Below, piece after piece: positions 35,430 to 44,441 of a DNA stretch of 64,000 nt. The stretch lies in contig NZ_CP039396.1 of the NCBI RefSeq assembly GCF_004803915.1, positions 2,170,001 to 2,234,000 on the forward strand, written 5' to 3'. The notes beneath the pieces were generated by a model that worked only from the letters and a program-made list of their open reading frames with translations, did no database searches and was not told where the DNA came from. The DNA is from Duncaniella dubosii (GTDB lineage: Bacteria; Bacteroidota; Bacteroidia; Bacteroidales; Muribaculaceae). The position numbers and the translations under genes were made by a program. Position 1 is the first letter of the stretch, and every line of letters begins with the position of its first letter.

Positions 35430-37268
35430 ATGAGATTTTTAACTCTACTTATTGCTTTAGTGCTTGCGTCGGCTATCGGATCACATGCAGGAAATATCTA
35501 TGTTTCGGCATTGAAAGGTGACGATAACGCTCCCGGAACTGTCGCCCGGCCATTGAAATCGGTGGGCGAGGCGCTGAAACGTGCACGTGAATGGCGTCGG
35601 TTGAAAGCCAAGGAAGCCGCCGGCGACATTAGGATAATACTTGAGGGTGGTGTATATCGCCAGGCCACCCCGCTTTTTTTGCGTCCCGAGGACAGCGGTA
35701 CGCCTGAATCGGCCACGGTAATCTGTGCGCCGAAAGGTGAGACAGCCGTCATCAGCGGAGGTGTTGAGGTCAAAGGCTGGACAAAGGGTTGTGACGATCC
35801 GCGTGTCGCCGGACATCTGCGTGACAAAATCTGGGTTGCCGAAGCACCGCTCTCAGCCAGCCGCATAGTCGAGACCCGTCAGCTCTATGTCAACGGACGC
35901 AAGGCGCAGCGCGCTTCGCAGTTCGCACCCGGAGTAATGGAACGTATGGTTGATTTCAACGCTGCTGGCCGCACGATTACCGTTCCCGCTCCCTCTGTCG
36001 ACCTGTCTGCCGCTCGACAGCTCGAAATGTTCGTCCATCAGCGCTGGGCCATAGCCATACTTCGAGTGAAAGACATGGTCACCGACGGCAACGGCAACAC
36101 CGTCGTTTCGTTTCACGATCCTGAAAGCCGTCTGGAGTTCGACCACCCGTGGCCTCAGCCTGTGATTGGCGGCGAGCGTGGAAATTCATCCTTCTTCTTT
36201 GCAAATGCGCTTGAATTGCTCGATACACCCGGAGAATGGTATCAGGACTATCCTTCGGGACGAATCTATTACTATCCTGTGGAATCTGACGGCGATATGA
36301 ACGGCGCGGAGGTGACAATCCCTCTGCTTGAGACCATTGTCGCGGTCGAAGGAAGCCGAGAGCGCAATGTCGGCAATATCCGTTTTGAGAATGTCGGTTT
36401 CGAGCATGCTGCATGGCTGCGCCCGTCGGTCGAAGGCCATGTGACTCTGCAGGGAGGTTTCCGGCTGCTTGATGCCTATAAGCTCCATATTCCCGGTCTT
36501 CCCGAAAAGGCCGAGCTTGAAAATCAGGCTTGGATAGCACGCCCTGAGGCGGCAATAACTGTGAGACATGCGGGCAATATCGATTTTAAGGACTGCACTT
36601 TCCGTCATCTCGGGGCTACCGGGCTTGACTATGTGACAGCCGTGAGTGATTCGGAAGTCACAGGATGCCTCTTTGAAGACATCGGCGGCACTGCCTTGCA
36701 GATGGGAGCTTTCCCCGATGGCGGTTTCGAGACCCATGTACCCTATGTTCCGTCTGTTGCCGGCGATATATGCCGCAACATCAGTGTGAAATCCAACATT
36801 ATCCGCGACGCGACAAACGAGGACTGGGGATGTGTGGGCATCGGTGCGGGCTATGTAAGGGATGTGACGATAGCCGACAATGAAGTCTCTCATCTGAACT
36901 ATTCAGGCATTTGCGTGGGGTGGGGGTGGACTCCTCTTGAAAGCGGAATGTCGAACAACCGCATTACCGGCAACCATGTACACCATTTCGCCGCCCAGCT
37001 CTATGACGCGGGAGGTATATACACTCTTTCCAACCAGCCCGGTTCAGTGATAGCCGGCAACCGTATAGACAATCTGATTGATGCCCCTTATGCGACAAAC
37101 AACAGGGCTTTCTATATTTATTTTGACGAAGCTACCGACGGTTATACCGTTGATGGCAATCATTGTCCTGATGCTGAGTTCGGTTATAACCGTCCAGGTC
37201 CGAAGCTTGTTGTCGGTGACAACGGTCCGCATATCAGCCTTGATTTGAATCTGCCTGAGAAGCGCTGA
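35430..37268 (+). CDS. Secreted beta-helix glycosidase, GH141-like
   Basis: A 612-residue protein from ATG 35430 with a signal peptide (LTLLIALVLASAIGSHAG). After it comes IYVSALKGDDNAPGTVARPLKSVGEALKRA, the start of many right-handed parallel beta-helix enzymes, then GDIRIILEGGVYRQATPLFL and a long run of beta-helix coils with many N- and G-containing turns (for example IADNEVSHLNYSGICVGWG). The layout fits GH141; the characterised member BT1002 is an alpha-L-fucosidase acting on rhamnogalacturonan II, and another is a xylanase. Close to L-fucose genes, fucosidase activity is attractive but unproven. First gene of the plus-strand operon with GH31 and the methyltransferase fusion. Confidence 0.75.
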   Translation: MRFLTLLIALVLASAIGSHAGNIYVSALKGDDNAPGTVARPLKSVGEALKRAREWRRLKAKEAAGDIRIILEGGVYRQATPLFLRPEDSGTPESATVICAPKGETAVISGGVEVKGWTKGCDDPRVAGHLRDKIWVAEAPLSASRIVETRQLYVNGRKAQRASQFAPGVMERMVDFNAAGRTITVPAPSVDLSAARQLEMFVHQRWAIAILRVKDMVTDGNGNTVVSFHDPESRLEFDHPWPQPVIGGERGNSSFFFANALELLDTPGEWYQDYPSGRIYYYPVESDGDMNGAEVTIPLLETIVAVEGSRERNVGNIRFENVGFEHAAWLRPSVEGHVTLQGGFRLLDAYKLHIPGLPEKAELENQAWIARPEAAITVRHAGNIDFKDCTFRHLGATGLDYVTAVSDSEVTGCLFEDIGGTALQMGAFPDGGFETHVPYVPSVAGDICRNISVKSNIIRDATNEDWGCVGIGAGYVRDVTIADNEVSHLNYSGICVGWGWTPLESGMSNNRITGNHVHHFAAQLYDAGGIYTLSNQPGSVIAGNRIDNLIDAPYATNNRAFYIYFDEATDGYTVDGNHCPDAEFGYNRPGPKLVVGDNGPHISLDLNLPEKR

Positions 37269-37346
37269 CGCTTATTCATCAGCCTGATGTCCGGCATTCA
37301 GATTTTGCAGACAGTTCTTTATCAGTCTGCATTTTGACAGTTTATA

Positions 37347-37354
37347 TAAGTTTG
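37347..37354 (+). promoter_or_regulatory. Putative internal -7 element TAAGTTTG
   Basis: Exact TAnnTTTG in the 130-nt gap between the GH141-like and GH31 genes, about 45 nt before ATG 37399. No clear -33 box. It may give the GH31 and methyltransferase fusion genes their own transcript. Confidence 0.4.
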
Positions 37355-37398
37355 CGATAGCAGAAAACATAGAAAAAACATTACGATAATCAACAGAA

Positions 37399-39660
37399 AT
37401 GAAACCGACCAATTATCATTTATTTGATTTTCTTGACTTTGACGTAGATTTAAAGCGCGACGAATCGCTATGGAAATCCTGCAGCCCGACTGCGGTAGAA
37501 GTAAGGGACGGCGATGTCCTTGTTACTGTTCCCTTTCAGAAGCAGGTGCTTGCCAACGATATGGCAGCCGATGAATCGGCTCCGCGTGAGAACCATACAC
37601 TTATCATACGGCAATACGGACCGAAGATAACCCGTGTGTTCATGGGTTTCGGAGAGATTGAGATGACCGACGATTCCGAGATGCTTATGCTCAGCGAGCG
37701 TGTTGTTAAAATGCCTCTCGACGCGAAATTCAATGATGGCGAGTGGATCATATCGACAGCCGATGGCATACGCCGCGCGGTCATCAACATGCGCGAGCCG
37801 CTTCTTGACCGTTGGAGCACCTTGCTCCCCGATCCGCAGGAGACTCTTGATCTCCGGCTCTTCCCCGACGGAAAGCGTGAAGTGCGTCTTGCTGCCTACG
37901 ACCATTTCTCGCCACCACGCTACGATGCACTCCCGCTTGCCTATTGCAAGCTTGACGGCAAGAAGGAGCGTGCGACTCTTTCGTTTGAATGTAAGCCCGA
38001 TGAATGTTTCGGCGGTACGGGCGAGCGATTCGCCAAGATGGATCTTAGCGGTCAGACGTTTTTCCTGAAAAATCAGGATGGTCAGGGTGTCAACAACCGT
38101 CGCACATATAAAAACATCCCGTTCTATGTGTCGAGCCGCATGTATGGCACATTCTATCACACCACCTCGTGGTGTAAGCTCTCGCTTGCCGGACATTCGG
38201 CACGCTCGGTTCAGTTTATGAGCGACCAGGCGCTTGTCGATGCCTTCGTCATCGGTGGTGATTCAATCGAGGAGATTGTAAGAGGCTACCGTGACCTGAC
38301 AGGCTATCCCACCATGCCACCGTTATGGAGTTTCGGAGTGTGGATGAGCCGAATGACATATTTCAGCGCCGATGAGGTCGACGGAATATGTGACCGTCTG
38401 CGTGAAGAGCACTATCCCTGCGATGTGATCCATCTCGATACAGGCTGGTTCCGCACCGACTGGCTTTGCGAGTGGAAATTCAATCCCGAGCGTTTCCCTG
38501 ATCCGGAAGGATTCCTGAAGGGATTGCGCGACAAGGGATTCCGTGTGTCGCTGTGGCAGCTCCCATACGTGGCCAAGGATGCCGAACAGATTGACGAGGC
38601 TCGCGAAAACGACTATATAGCCCCGCTTACGAAGCAGCAGGCATCAGAGGGTTCGAACTTCTCGGCTCTTGACTATGCCGGAACTATTGATTTTACCTAT
38701 CCTGCCGCTACCGAGTGGTACAAAGGTCTGCTTAAAGAGCTTCTCGATATGGGGGTGGTATGTATCAAGACCGACTTCGGTGAAAACATTCACATGGATG
38801 CCGTATATAAAGGTATGAAACCGGAGCTTCTCAACAATCTCTATGCGCTCCTCTATCAGAAGGCCGCATACGAGATTACAAAGGATGTGACCGGCGACGG
38901 CATCGTGTGGGCGCGTGCTGCTTGGGCCGGCTGTCAGCGTTATCCTCTCCATTGGGGCGGTGACTCATGCAGTTCGTGGGACGGTCTGGCCGGATCACTC
39001 AAGGGTGGCCTTCATTTCGGCTTGTCGGGATTCGCTTTCTGGAGTCATGACGTGCCGGGCTTCCACACTCTGCCCAACTTCATGAACTCTGTTGTTGACG
39101 ATGATGTCTATGTCCGCTGGACGCAGTTCGGCGTATTCTCGTCGCATATCCGTTATCACGGCACAAGCAAGCGTGAGCCTTGGCATTATCCCGCGATTGC
39201 TCCGATTGTGAAAAAATGGTGGAAACTGCGCTACGGTCTGATTCCATACATCTATGCCGAAAGCGAGCGAGCGACCGTAAGCGGTTCGACTCTTGTGCAG
39301 GCGCTGATATTCCATCATCCCGATGATCGTACATGCCGTCACATCGACGATGAATATTATTTCGGTGACAGTTTCCTCGTCGCTCCCGTCATGAATTCAG
39401 AAAACCGTCGCGACATATATCTCCCCGAAGGCAAATGGGTGAATTTCTTTACAGGCGAAGTGGCCGATGGAGGTCGCTGGCTGAAAGATGTCGAAGTTCC
39501 ACTCGACGAGATGCCTGTCTATGTTAAATATGGCAGCGACATACCGTTCTATCCCGAAGCCGTTGACTGCACCGACCAGATGGACATGGCCAAGACTGTC
39601 AGCCTCCATGTCGACGATGAATTCAAGGGTATATGGAACGAGAAACTGTTTAACGAATAA
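37399..39660 (+). CDS. GH31 alpha-xylosidase-like enzyme (YicI type), cytoplasmic
   Basis: A 753-residue GH31 enzyme without a signal peptide, close in length to E. coli YicI (772). The nucleophile is D459 in CIKTDFGENIHMDAVY and the acid/base is D522 in PLHWGGDS. The KTDFGE form marks the alpha-xylosidase branch; the FWSHDVPGF segment is also typical. It would release alpha-xylose or a close relative from imported oligosaccharides. It lies 11 nt before the methyltransferase fusion gene, so both are surely co-transcribed. The exact sugar, including whether it could carry a methyl group, is not known. Confidence 0.9.
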   Translation: MKPTNYHLFDFLDFDVDLKRDESLWKSCSPTAVEVRDGDVLVTVPFQKQVLANDMAADESAPRENHTLIIRQYGPKITRVFMGFGEIEMTDDSEMLMLSERVVKMPLDAKFNDGEWIISTADGIRRAVINMREPLLDRWSTLLPDPQETLDLRLFPDGKREVRLAAYDHFSPPRYDALPLAYCKLDGKKERATLSFECKPDECFGGTGERFAKMDLSGQTFFLKNQDGQGVNNRRTYKNIPFYVSSRMYGTFYHTTSWCKLSLAGHSARSVQFMSDQALVDAFVIGGDSIEEIVRGYRDLTGYPTMPPLWSFGVWMSRMTYFSADEVDGICDRLREEHYPCDVIHLDTGWFRTDWLCEWKFNPERFPDPEGFLKGLRDKGFRVSLWQLPYVAKDAEQIDEARENDYIAPLTKQQASEGSNFSALDYAGTIDFTYPAATEWYKGLLKELLDMGVVCIKTDFGENIHMDAVYKGMKPELLNNLYALLYQKAAYEITKDVTGDGIVWARAAWAGCQRYPLHWGGDSCSSWDGLAGSLKGGLHFGLSGFAFWSHDVPGFHTLPNFMNSVVDDDVYVRWTQFGVFSSHIRYHGTSKREPWHYPAIAPIVKKWWKLRYGLIPYIYAESERATVSGSTLVQALIFHHPDDRTCRHIDDEYYFGDSFLVAPVMNSENRRDIYLPEGKWVNFFTGEVADGGRWLKDVEVPLDEMPVYVKYGSDIPFYPEAVDCTDQMDMAKTVSLHVDDEFKGIWNEKLFNE

Positions 39661-39671
39661 ATTCCGCAGAA

Positions 39672-42653
39672 ATGAATACTTGGAAAGAGAATCTTGAGGA
39701 AACCAAGCAACACTATATAGACTGGTGGAATCACAAAGGGATTGTGCTCAACATGTGGGAGCATTTTCAGGAAGGGGTCAAGCCTCACGCCGATATTCCC
39801 GCACCGGCTTCACCGGCTGATTTAAATCAGAAATGGTTTGACCCGAAGTGGCGTGCCGAATATCTCGACTGGTATGTGGCACACAGTTCGCTGAAAGCCG
39901 ACATGCTCCCGGTAGCCAATACCCAGCTTGGTCCGGGTTCGCTTGCCGCGATACTCGGCGGTGTGTTCGAGGGCGGTCCTGATACAATCTGGATTCACCC
40001 CGACCCAGACTATACGGACGATATAAAGTTTGACGAGAACCATCCAAACTGGATTCTTCACAAAGAGCTTCTCAAGGCATGCAAGGCCAAGGCTCAGGGA
40101 CATTACTATGTCGGTATGCCTGACCTCATGGAAGGTCTTGATGTACTTGCGGCCATAAAGGGTACTGACAAGGTGCTTCTCGACACCGTGATGCAGCCCG
40201 AAGTGCTCGAACGCCAGATGCAGCAGATCAACGACATATATTTCCGTGTCTATGACGAGCTTTACGATATAATACGCGAAGGCGACGAAATGGCATTCTG
40301 CTACTTCTCGTCGTGGGCCCCCGGCCGCATGTCGAAACTCCAGAGCGATATCTCGACTATGATAAGCGTCGAGGACTACCGCCGTTTCGTGCAGCCGTTC
40401 ATCCGTGAGCAGTGCCGTAGGATTGACTATACGCTCTATCACCTCGACGGTGTAGGCGCGCTCCACCATCTGCCGGCGCTCCTTGAAGTCGAGGAACTCA
40501 ACGCCATCCAGTGGACTCCCGGTGTCGGCGAACCTCAGGGCGGATCACCGAAGTGGTATGACCTTTACCGCCGTATCCTTGACGGAGGTAAGAGCATCAT
40601 GGCTTGCTGGGTGACTCTCGATGAACTTAAGCCTCTCCTTGACAATATCGGTGGCAACGGCGTACACCTTGAAATGGATTTCCACAATGAGGCCGAGGTC
40701 GAGCAGGCGATGAGGATTGTTGAGGAATACCGTTACCGCCCGGCTGCCCGGCGTGATGATTCGGATGTGATGAAACTGACATCCGATAATCAGGATGTGT
40801 TTGATGCCGATGCAGAGGTCGAGCGCATAATTGATAAAGTTGAAAGTGAGGCTGCCGGAGCGGACGCTCCTTCGGTTCTTGTAATCGATGAGGAATCCCC
40901 GCTGCTCAAGGCTATGGAGAGACGTGTGCTCGTGCTTGACGGCGCAATGGGGACGATGATACAGTCCTGCGGACTTACAGAGAATGATTTCAGAGGAGAG
41001 AGATTCGGCAGTCACGAATGTGCGTTGCGAGGTAACAACGACCTGCTGTCGATAACACGGCCTGACATCATCCGTGATATTCACCGCAAGTATCTTGAAG
41101 CCGGCGCGGATATAATCAGCACTGATACTTTCAACGCGCAGCGCATTTCAATGGCCGATTTCAGGCTCGATGGAATATGCCGTGAAATAAATCTTGCGTC
41201 TGCCGGTCTCGCTCGTGAACTGGCCGATGAATACACTCGCAAGACTCCGTGGAAGCCTCGTTTCGTTGCCGGTTCAATGGGCCCGACAAGCAAGACTTGT
41301 TCGCTCAATACGGAAAGTGTACAGCCCGGATGGGCCACTTTCAGCTACGACATTCTTCTTGAAGCATACGAGGAACAAGCTTCGGCACTGATCGAAGGAG
41401 GCGTTGACATTCTTCTCATAGAGACGATTTTTGATGTCAAGAATGCCGATGCGGCCATAAAGGCAGCAGTCAAAGCCATGCGCAAGGCTGGAAAGACACT
41501 GCCGCTGATGCTGAGTTTCACTGTCAAGACTCCCGACGGATACAATATGCTTGGCCAGTCGGTCAGCGAATTCATAGCCGGGCTTAAAGATGTTCCAGTC
41601 CTTTCTGTCGGCTTGAACTGTGTGAGAGACATCAGTGAGATGATTCCGTTGCTTGTCCGTCTCGGCATTGAATGCGACTACAGGATAAGCGCATATCCTA
41701 ATGCCGGTCTGCCTGATGACAACGGCAACTATGGACTGTCGCCCGAAATGCTTCAGGCTGCCATGTGGCCGTTGCTCGACGGACATGTGGTCAACGTAAT
41801 AGGCGGTTGCTGCGGAACGACCGATAAGCATATTGCCGCACTTGCACGCATCACAGAGCCGGTCAAGGGGTTGTGGCTTTCGCCTCACTGCCCGGGACTG
41901 AAATCGGATGTGGCAGAAATCAAGTCTGGCGAAAAAACGCGTTACCGTGAGCCTGTGATTGCCCACGGTGTGAACTGCGACTGCTGTCCTCCGGCCAATA
42001 TGAATCCTGAGTCTGTGGCAGTCAGCGACGACGCTGTGTTTGAGGCAATCCTTTCCGGCAAGGCCGACGACGCTGCTGCTGCGACCAAGGTTCTGGTTGA
42101 CAAAGGTGTCGCTCCTCAGGAGATAATCAACGGCCAGATGATACGCGCTATGGCTGAGGTCGGACAGCGTTTTCAGGACGGCAAGGCATTCGTGCCGCAG
42201 CTGCTCATGGCCGGACGCGCCATGAAGTCAGCTCTTGAACTTCTGAAGCCGATGCTTGCAGGCGGCGCAGCCGCTACGCTCGGAAAGGTTGTCATCGGAA
42301 CAGTCAAAGGCGACCTCCACGATATAGGCAAGAATCTTGTAGCCTCTATGCTTGAGGGCTGTGGCTTCGAGGTCATAAATATAGGTATAGACGTGCCCGC
42401 CGAGACCTTTGTCGATGAGGTTCGTAAGAGCGGGGCAGATATATTGTGCATGAGCGCCCTCCTAACCACTACAATGACCTATATGAAAGATGTCATCGTA
42501 GCGCTTGAAGAAGCCGGAATCCGCGATAAAGTGAAGGTGATGGTGGGCGGTGCCCCCGTAAGCCAGACCTTTGCGGATGAAATCGGTGCAGACGGCTACA
42601 GTGATAATGCTAATACTGCGGTTGCACTCGCGCGTCGACTTGTCGGCGCGTGA
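39672..42653 (+). CDS. Three-part corrinoid methyltransferase: UroD-like domain + homocysteine methyltransferase + B12 domain
   Basis: A 993-residue fusion. Residues 1-357: UroD-superfamily domain with YHLDGVGALHHL and IQWTPGVGEPQGG, lacking the HxCxnC zinc motif. Residues 358-411: acidic linker. Residues 412-745: MetH-type homocysteine methyltransferase with LVLDGAMGTM, SMGPT and zinc ligands C650 (GLNC) and C713-C714 (GGCCGTT). Residues 765-868: helical cap. Residues 871-992: B12-binding Rossmann domain with D881-x-H883-x-x-G886 (GDLHDIGKNLV). MetH folate and activation domains are absent; an activation protein is encoded at 33539-34231. The layout implies that methyl passes from an unknown donor at the first domain to cobalamin and then to homocysteine, making methionine. 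CmuA (UroD-like + corrinoid) is a partial precedent. Confidence 0.9.
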   Translation: MNTWKENLEETKQHYIDWWNHKGIVLNMWEHFQEGVKPHADIPAPASPADLNQKWFDPKWRAEYLDWYVAHSSLKADMLPVANTQLGPGSLAAILGGVFEGGPDTIWIHPDPDYTDDIKFDENHPNWILHKELLKACKAKAQGHYYVGMPDLMEGLDVLAAIKGTDKVLLDTVMQPEVLERQMQQINDIYFRVYDELYDIIREGDEMAFCYFSSWAPGRMSKLQSDISTMISVEDYRRFVQPFIREQCRRIDYTLYHLDGVGALHHLPALLEVEELNAIQWTPGVGEPQGGSPKWYDLYRRILDGGKSIMACWVTLDELKPLLDNIGGNGVHLEMDFHNEAEVEQAMRIVEEYRYRPAARRDDSDVMKLTSDNQDVFDADAEVERIIDKVESEAAGADAPSVLVIDEESPLLKAMERRVLVLDGAMGTMIQSCGLTENDFRGERFGSHECALRGNNDLLSITRPDIIRDIHRKYLEAGADIISTDTFNAQRISMADFRLDGICREINLASAGLARELADEYTRKTPWKPRFVAGSMGPTSKTCSLNTESVQPGWATFSYDILLEAYEEQASALIEGGVDILLIETIFDVKNADAAIKAAVKAMRKAGKTLPLMLSFTVKTPDGYNMLGQSVSEFIAGLKDVPVLSVGLNCVRDISEMIPLLVRLGIECDYRISAYPNAGLPDDNGNYGLSPEMLQAAMWPLLDGHVVNVIGGCCGTTDKHIAALARITEPVKGLWLSPHCPGLKSDVAEIKSGEKTRYREPVIAHGVNCDCCPPANMNPESVAVSDDAVFEAILSGKADDAAAATKVLVDKGVAPQEIINGQMIRAMAEVGQRFQDGKAFVPQLLMAGRAMKSALELLKPMLAGGAAATLGKVVIGTVKGDLHDIGKNLVASMLEGCGFEVINIGIDVPAETFVDEVRKSGADILCMSALLTTTMTYMKDVIVALEEAGIRDKVKVMVGGAPVSQTFADEIGADGYSDNANTAVALARRLVGA

Positions 42654-42729
42654 GTGTGACTCACTCACGATTGTTGACTCATTAATCCACATTTATGCTT
42701 TATTTACCTAAATCTAATGAAAATATAAA

Positions 42730-44334
42730 ATGAATGATTTATCAATGCGGCCGATGGACTGGGTGGTCCTGATTGCCTATTTTGTCGTGCTGCTGGCCAT
42801 TGGCCTGTGGGCAAGTTCGAAGACCAAGAAAGGCTCTCACAAGTTTCTTGCCGGAAATTCTCTGAAATGGCATCATATCGGATTCTCCATGTGGGGGACT
42901 AATGTAGGACCATCGATGCTCATAGCCTCGGCGAGCGCCGGTTTCGCGGCCGGTATAGTGTCAGGCAACTATGCGTGGTATGCCTTTGTGTTCATAGCTC
43001 TACTCGCCTTTGTGTTTGCTCCCCGCTATCTTGGAGAGAAAATCACGACTCTTCCTGAATTCATGGGAAAACGTTTCGGCGAATCGACGCGTAACATGCT
43101 TGCGTGGTACACGATAGTCACCGTGCTGATTTCATGGCTTGCGCTGACACTCTTTGCTGGTGGCATCATCATCCGTCAGGTCTTCGGGATTCCGATGTGG
43201 TTCTCTGCGTTCATCCTGCTTGCGATTTCGGCATTCTTCACTATCATTGGCGGACTGAGGGCGATAGCCTATACGAATGTCTATCAGATGGTGTTGCTGA
43301 TTTTCGTATCGGCGACGCTGACGGTTGTCGGCATCTGGCATCTCGGCGGAGAGTCCGTTGTGGGAGGCATAAACACTCTGGCAGATTCGAGTGTAGTCCC
43401 CTCGCACTACTGGAATCTCTTCCAGCCAAACGACCACAAGGAGTTCCCGTGGCTACCGATTCTTCTCGGCTATCCGATTTCAGGTCTGTGGTTCTGGTGC
43501 ACGGACCAGTCGATGGTTCAGCCCGTACTTGCGGCACGTGACCTGAATGAAGGACAGAAAGGAGCGAATTTCACCGGCTGGCTGAAGATACTTGACGTAG
43601 CTATCTATATCATTCCCGGAGTGGTCTGCTTCGCGCTTTGGAAAAAAGGCTTTTTCGGCGATGCCATAATCGAGCCTGACCATGCCTACATGACACTTGT
43701 TTCGAGCCTGTTCCCGGTCGGAATGGTAGGACTTGTGATTGCTGTGCTTACAGCAGCTCTCATTAGCACTATCGGTTCGGCTCTCAATGCCCTCAGCACC
43801 GTGTTCACGATGGATATCTATGTCAAGAATATCAACACCGAGGCTACACAGGCCGAAATCGTGCGCACCGGCCATATTGTGACCGTAGTCGGCGCTCTCG
43901 TCTCTATTCTGATTACGATAGCCGTTGACAATATCAAAGGCATGGATCTTTTCAATGTGTTCCAGTCGGTGTTGAGCTTCATCGCGCCTCCGATGGCGGC
44001 AGTTTTTGTCATGGGTGTGTTCTGGAAGCGCTGCACGACACTTGCTGCAAACATAGTCCTGACATTCGGTACGATTTTCAGCATCGGATGCGGTGTCCTT
44101 TACCTGTGGGTAATACCCAATGCCACTGAGCACGTCCATTTCATGATGCTTTCATTCCTCATATTCGTAGTCCTTATCATAACTATGATCGCTGTGAGCA
44201 TGATGGATAAAGCTACAGTCGAGCGTGCGCCGATGACTGTCATAAAAGGCAGGATGTCGCTCAGCGTTCAGATGGCATGGCTTGCTCTTGCTGTCGTGAT
44301 GGTGGGACTTTACGTGTTCTTCAACGGCCATTGA
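42730..44334 (+). CDS. Sodium:solute symporter (SSS family, sugar-type)
   Basis: A 534-residue inner-membrane protein with about 13-14 helices. SSS features: WVVLIAYFVVLLAIGLWASSKTKKGSHKFLAGNSL, GFSMWGTNVGPSMLIASASAGFAAGI and GLVIAVLTAALISTIGSALNALSTVFTMDIY, the last being the sodium-site helix typical of SGLT-like members. It is the last gene of the GH141-GH31-methyltransferase operon, 76 nt after the fusion. It probably imports the sugar or methylated compound that the operon handles; the substrate is not determined. A weak terminator follows at 44352-44390. Confidence 0.9.
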   Translation: MNDLSMRPMDWVVLIAYFVVLLAIGLWASSKTKKGSHKFLAGNSLKWHHIGFSMWGTNVGPSMLIASASAGFAAGIVSGNYAWYAFVFIALLAFVFAPRYLGEKITTLPEFMGKRFGESTRNMLAWYTIVTVLISWLALTLFAGGIIIRQVFGIPMWFSAFILLAISAFFTIIGGLRAIAYTNVYQMVLLIFVSATLTVVGIWHLGGESVVGGINTLADSSVVPSHYWNLFQPNDHKEFPWLPILLGYPISGLWFWCTDQSMVQPVLAARDLNEGQKGANFTGWLKILDVAIYIIPGVVCFALWKKGFFGDAIIEPDHAYMTLVSSLFPVGMVGLVIAVLTAALISTIGSALNALSTVFTMDIYVKNINTEATQAEIVRTGHIVTVVGALVSILITIAVDNIKGMDLFNVFQSVLSFIAPPMAAVFVMGVFWKRCTTLAANIVLTFGTIFSIGCGVLYLWVIPNATEHVHFMMLSFLIFVVLIITMIAVSMMDKATVERAPMTVIKGRMSLSVQMAWLALAVVMVGLYVFFNGH

Positions 44335-44351
44335 AACCACTGTCATAATAC

Positions 44352-44390
44352 AATAAGCCGGTCGGACGCGACAATATCCGACTTATTTTT
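44352..44390 (+). terminator. Probable terminator after the symporter
   Basis: Imperfect stem: AATAAG/TTATT plus GTCGGA (44361-44366) with TCCGAC (44377-44382), followed by a T-run (44386-44390). It overlaps the -33 box of the next promoter. Confidence 0.45.
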
Positions 44391-44419
44391 GTCCCGCCCG
44401 ACGGAATTTATTATTTTTG
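44388..44419 (+). promoter_or_regulatory. Promoter of the aldolase-symporter operon
   Basis: TTTG (44388-44391), exactly 20 bp, then TATTTTTG (44412-44419): full consensus. The expected transcription start, near 44426, is downstream of the ATG at 44421, so the next in-frame ATG (44442) is the likely start of the aldolase. Confidence 0.7.
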
Positions 44420-44441
44420 CATGTCTATAAAACCAATCCAA

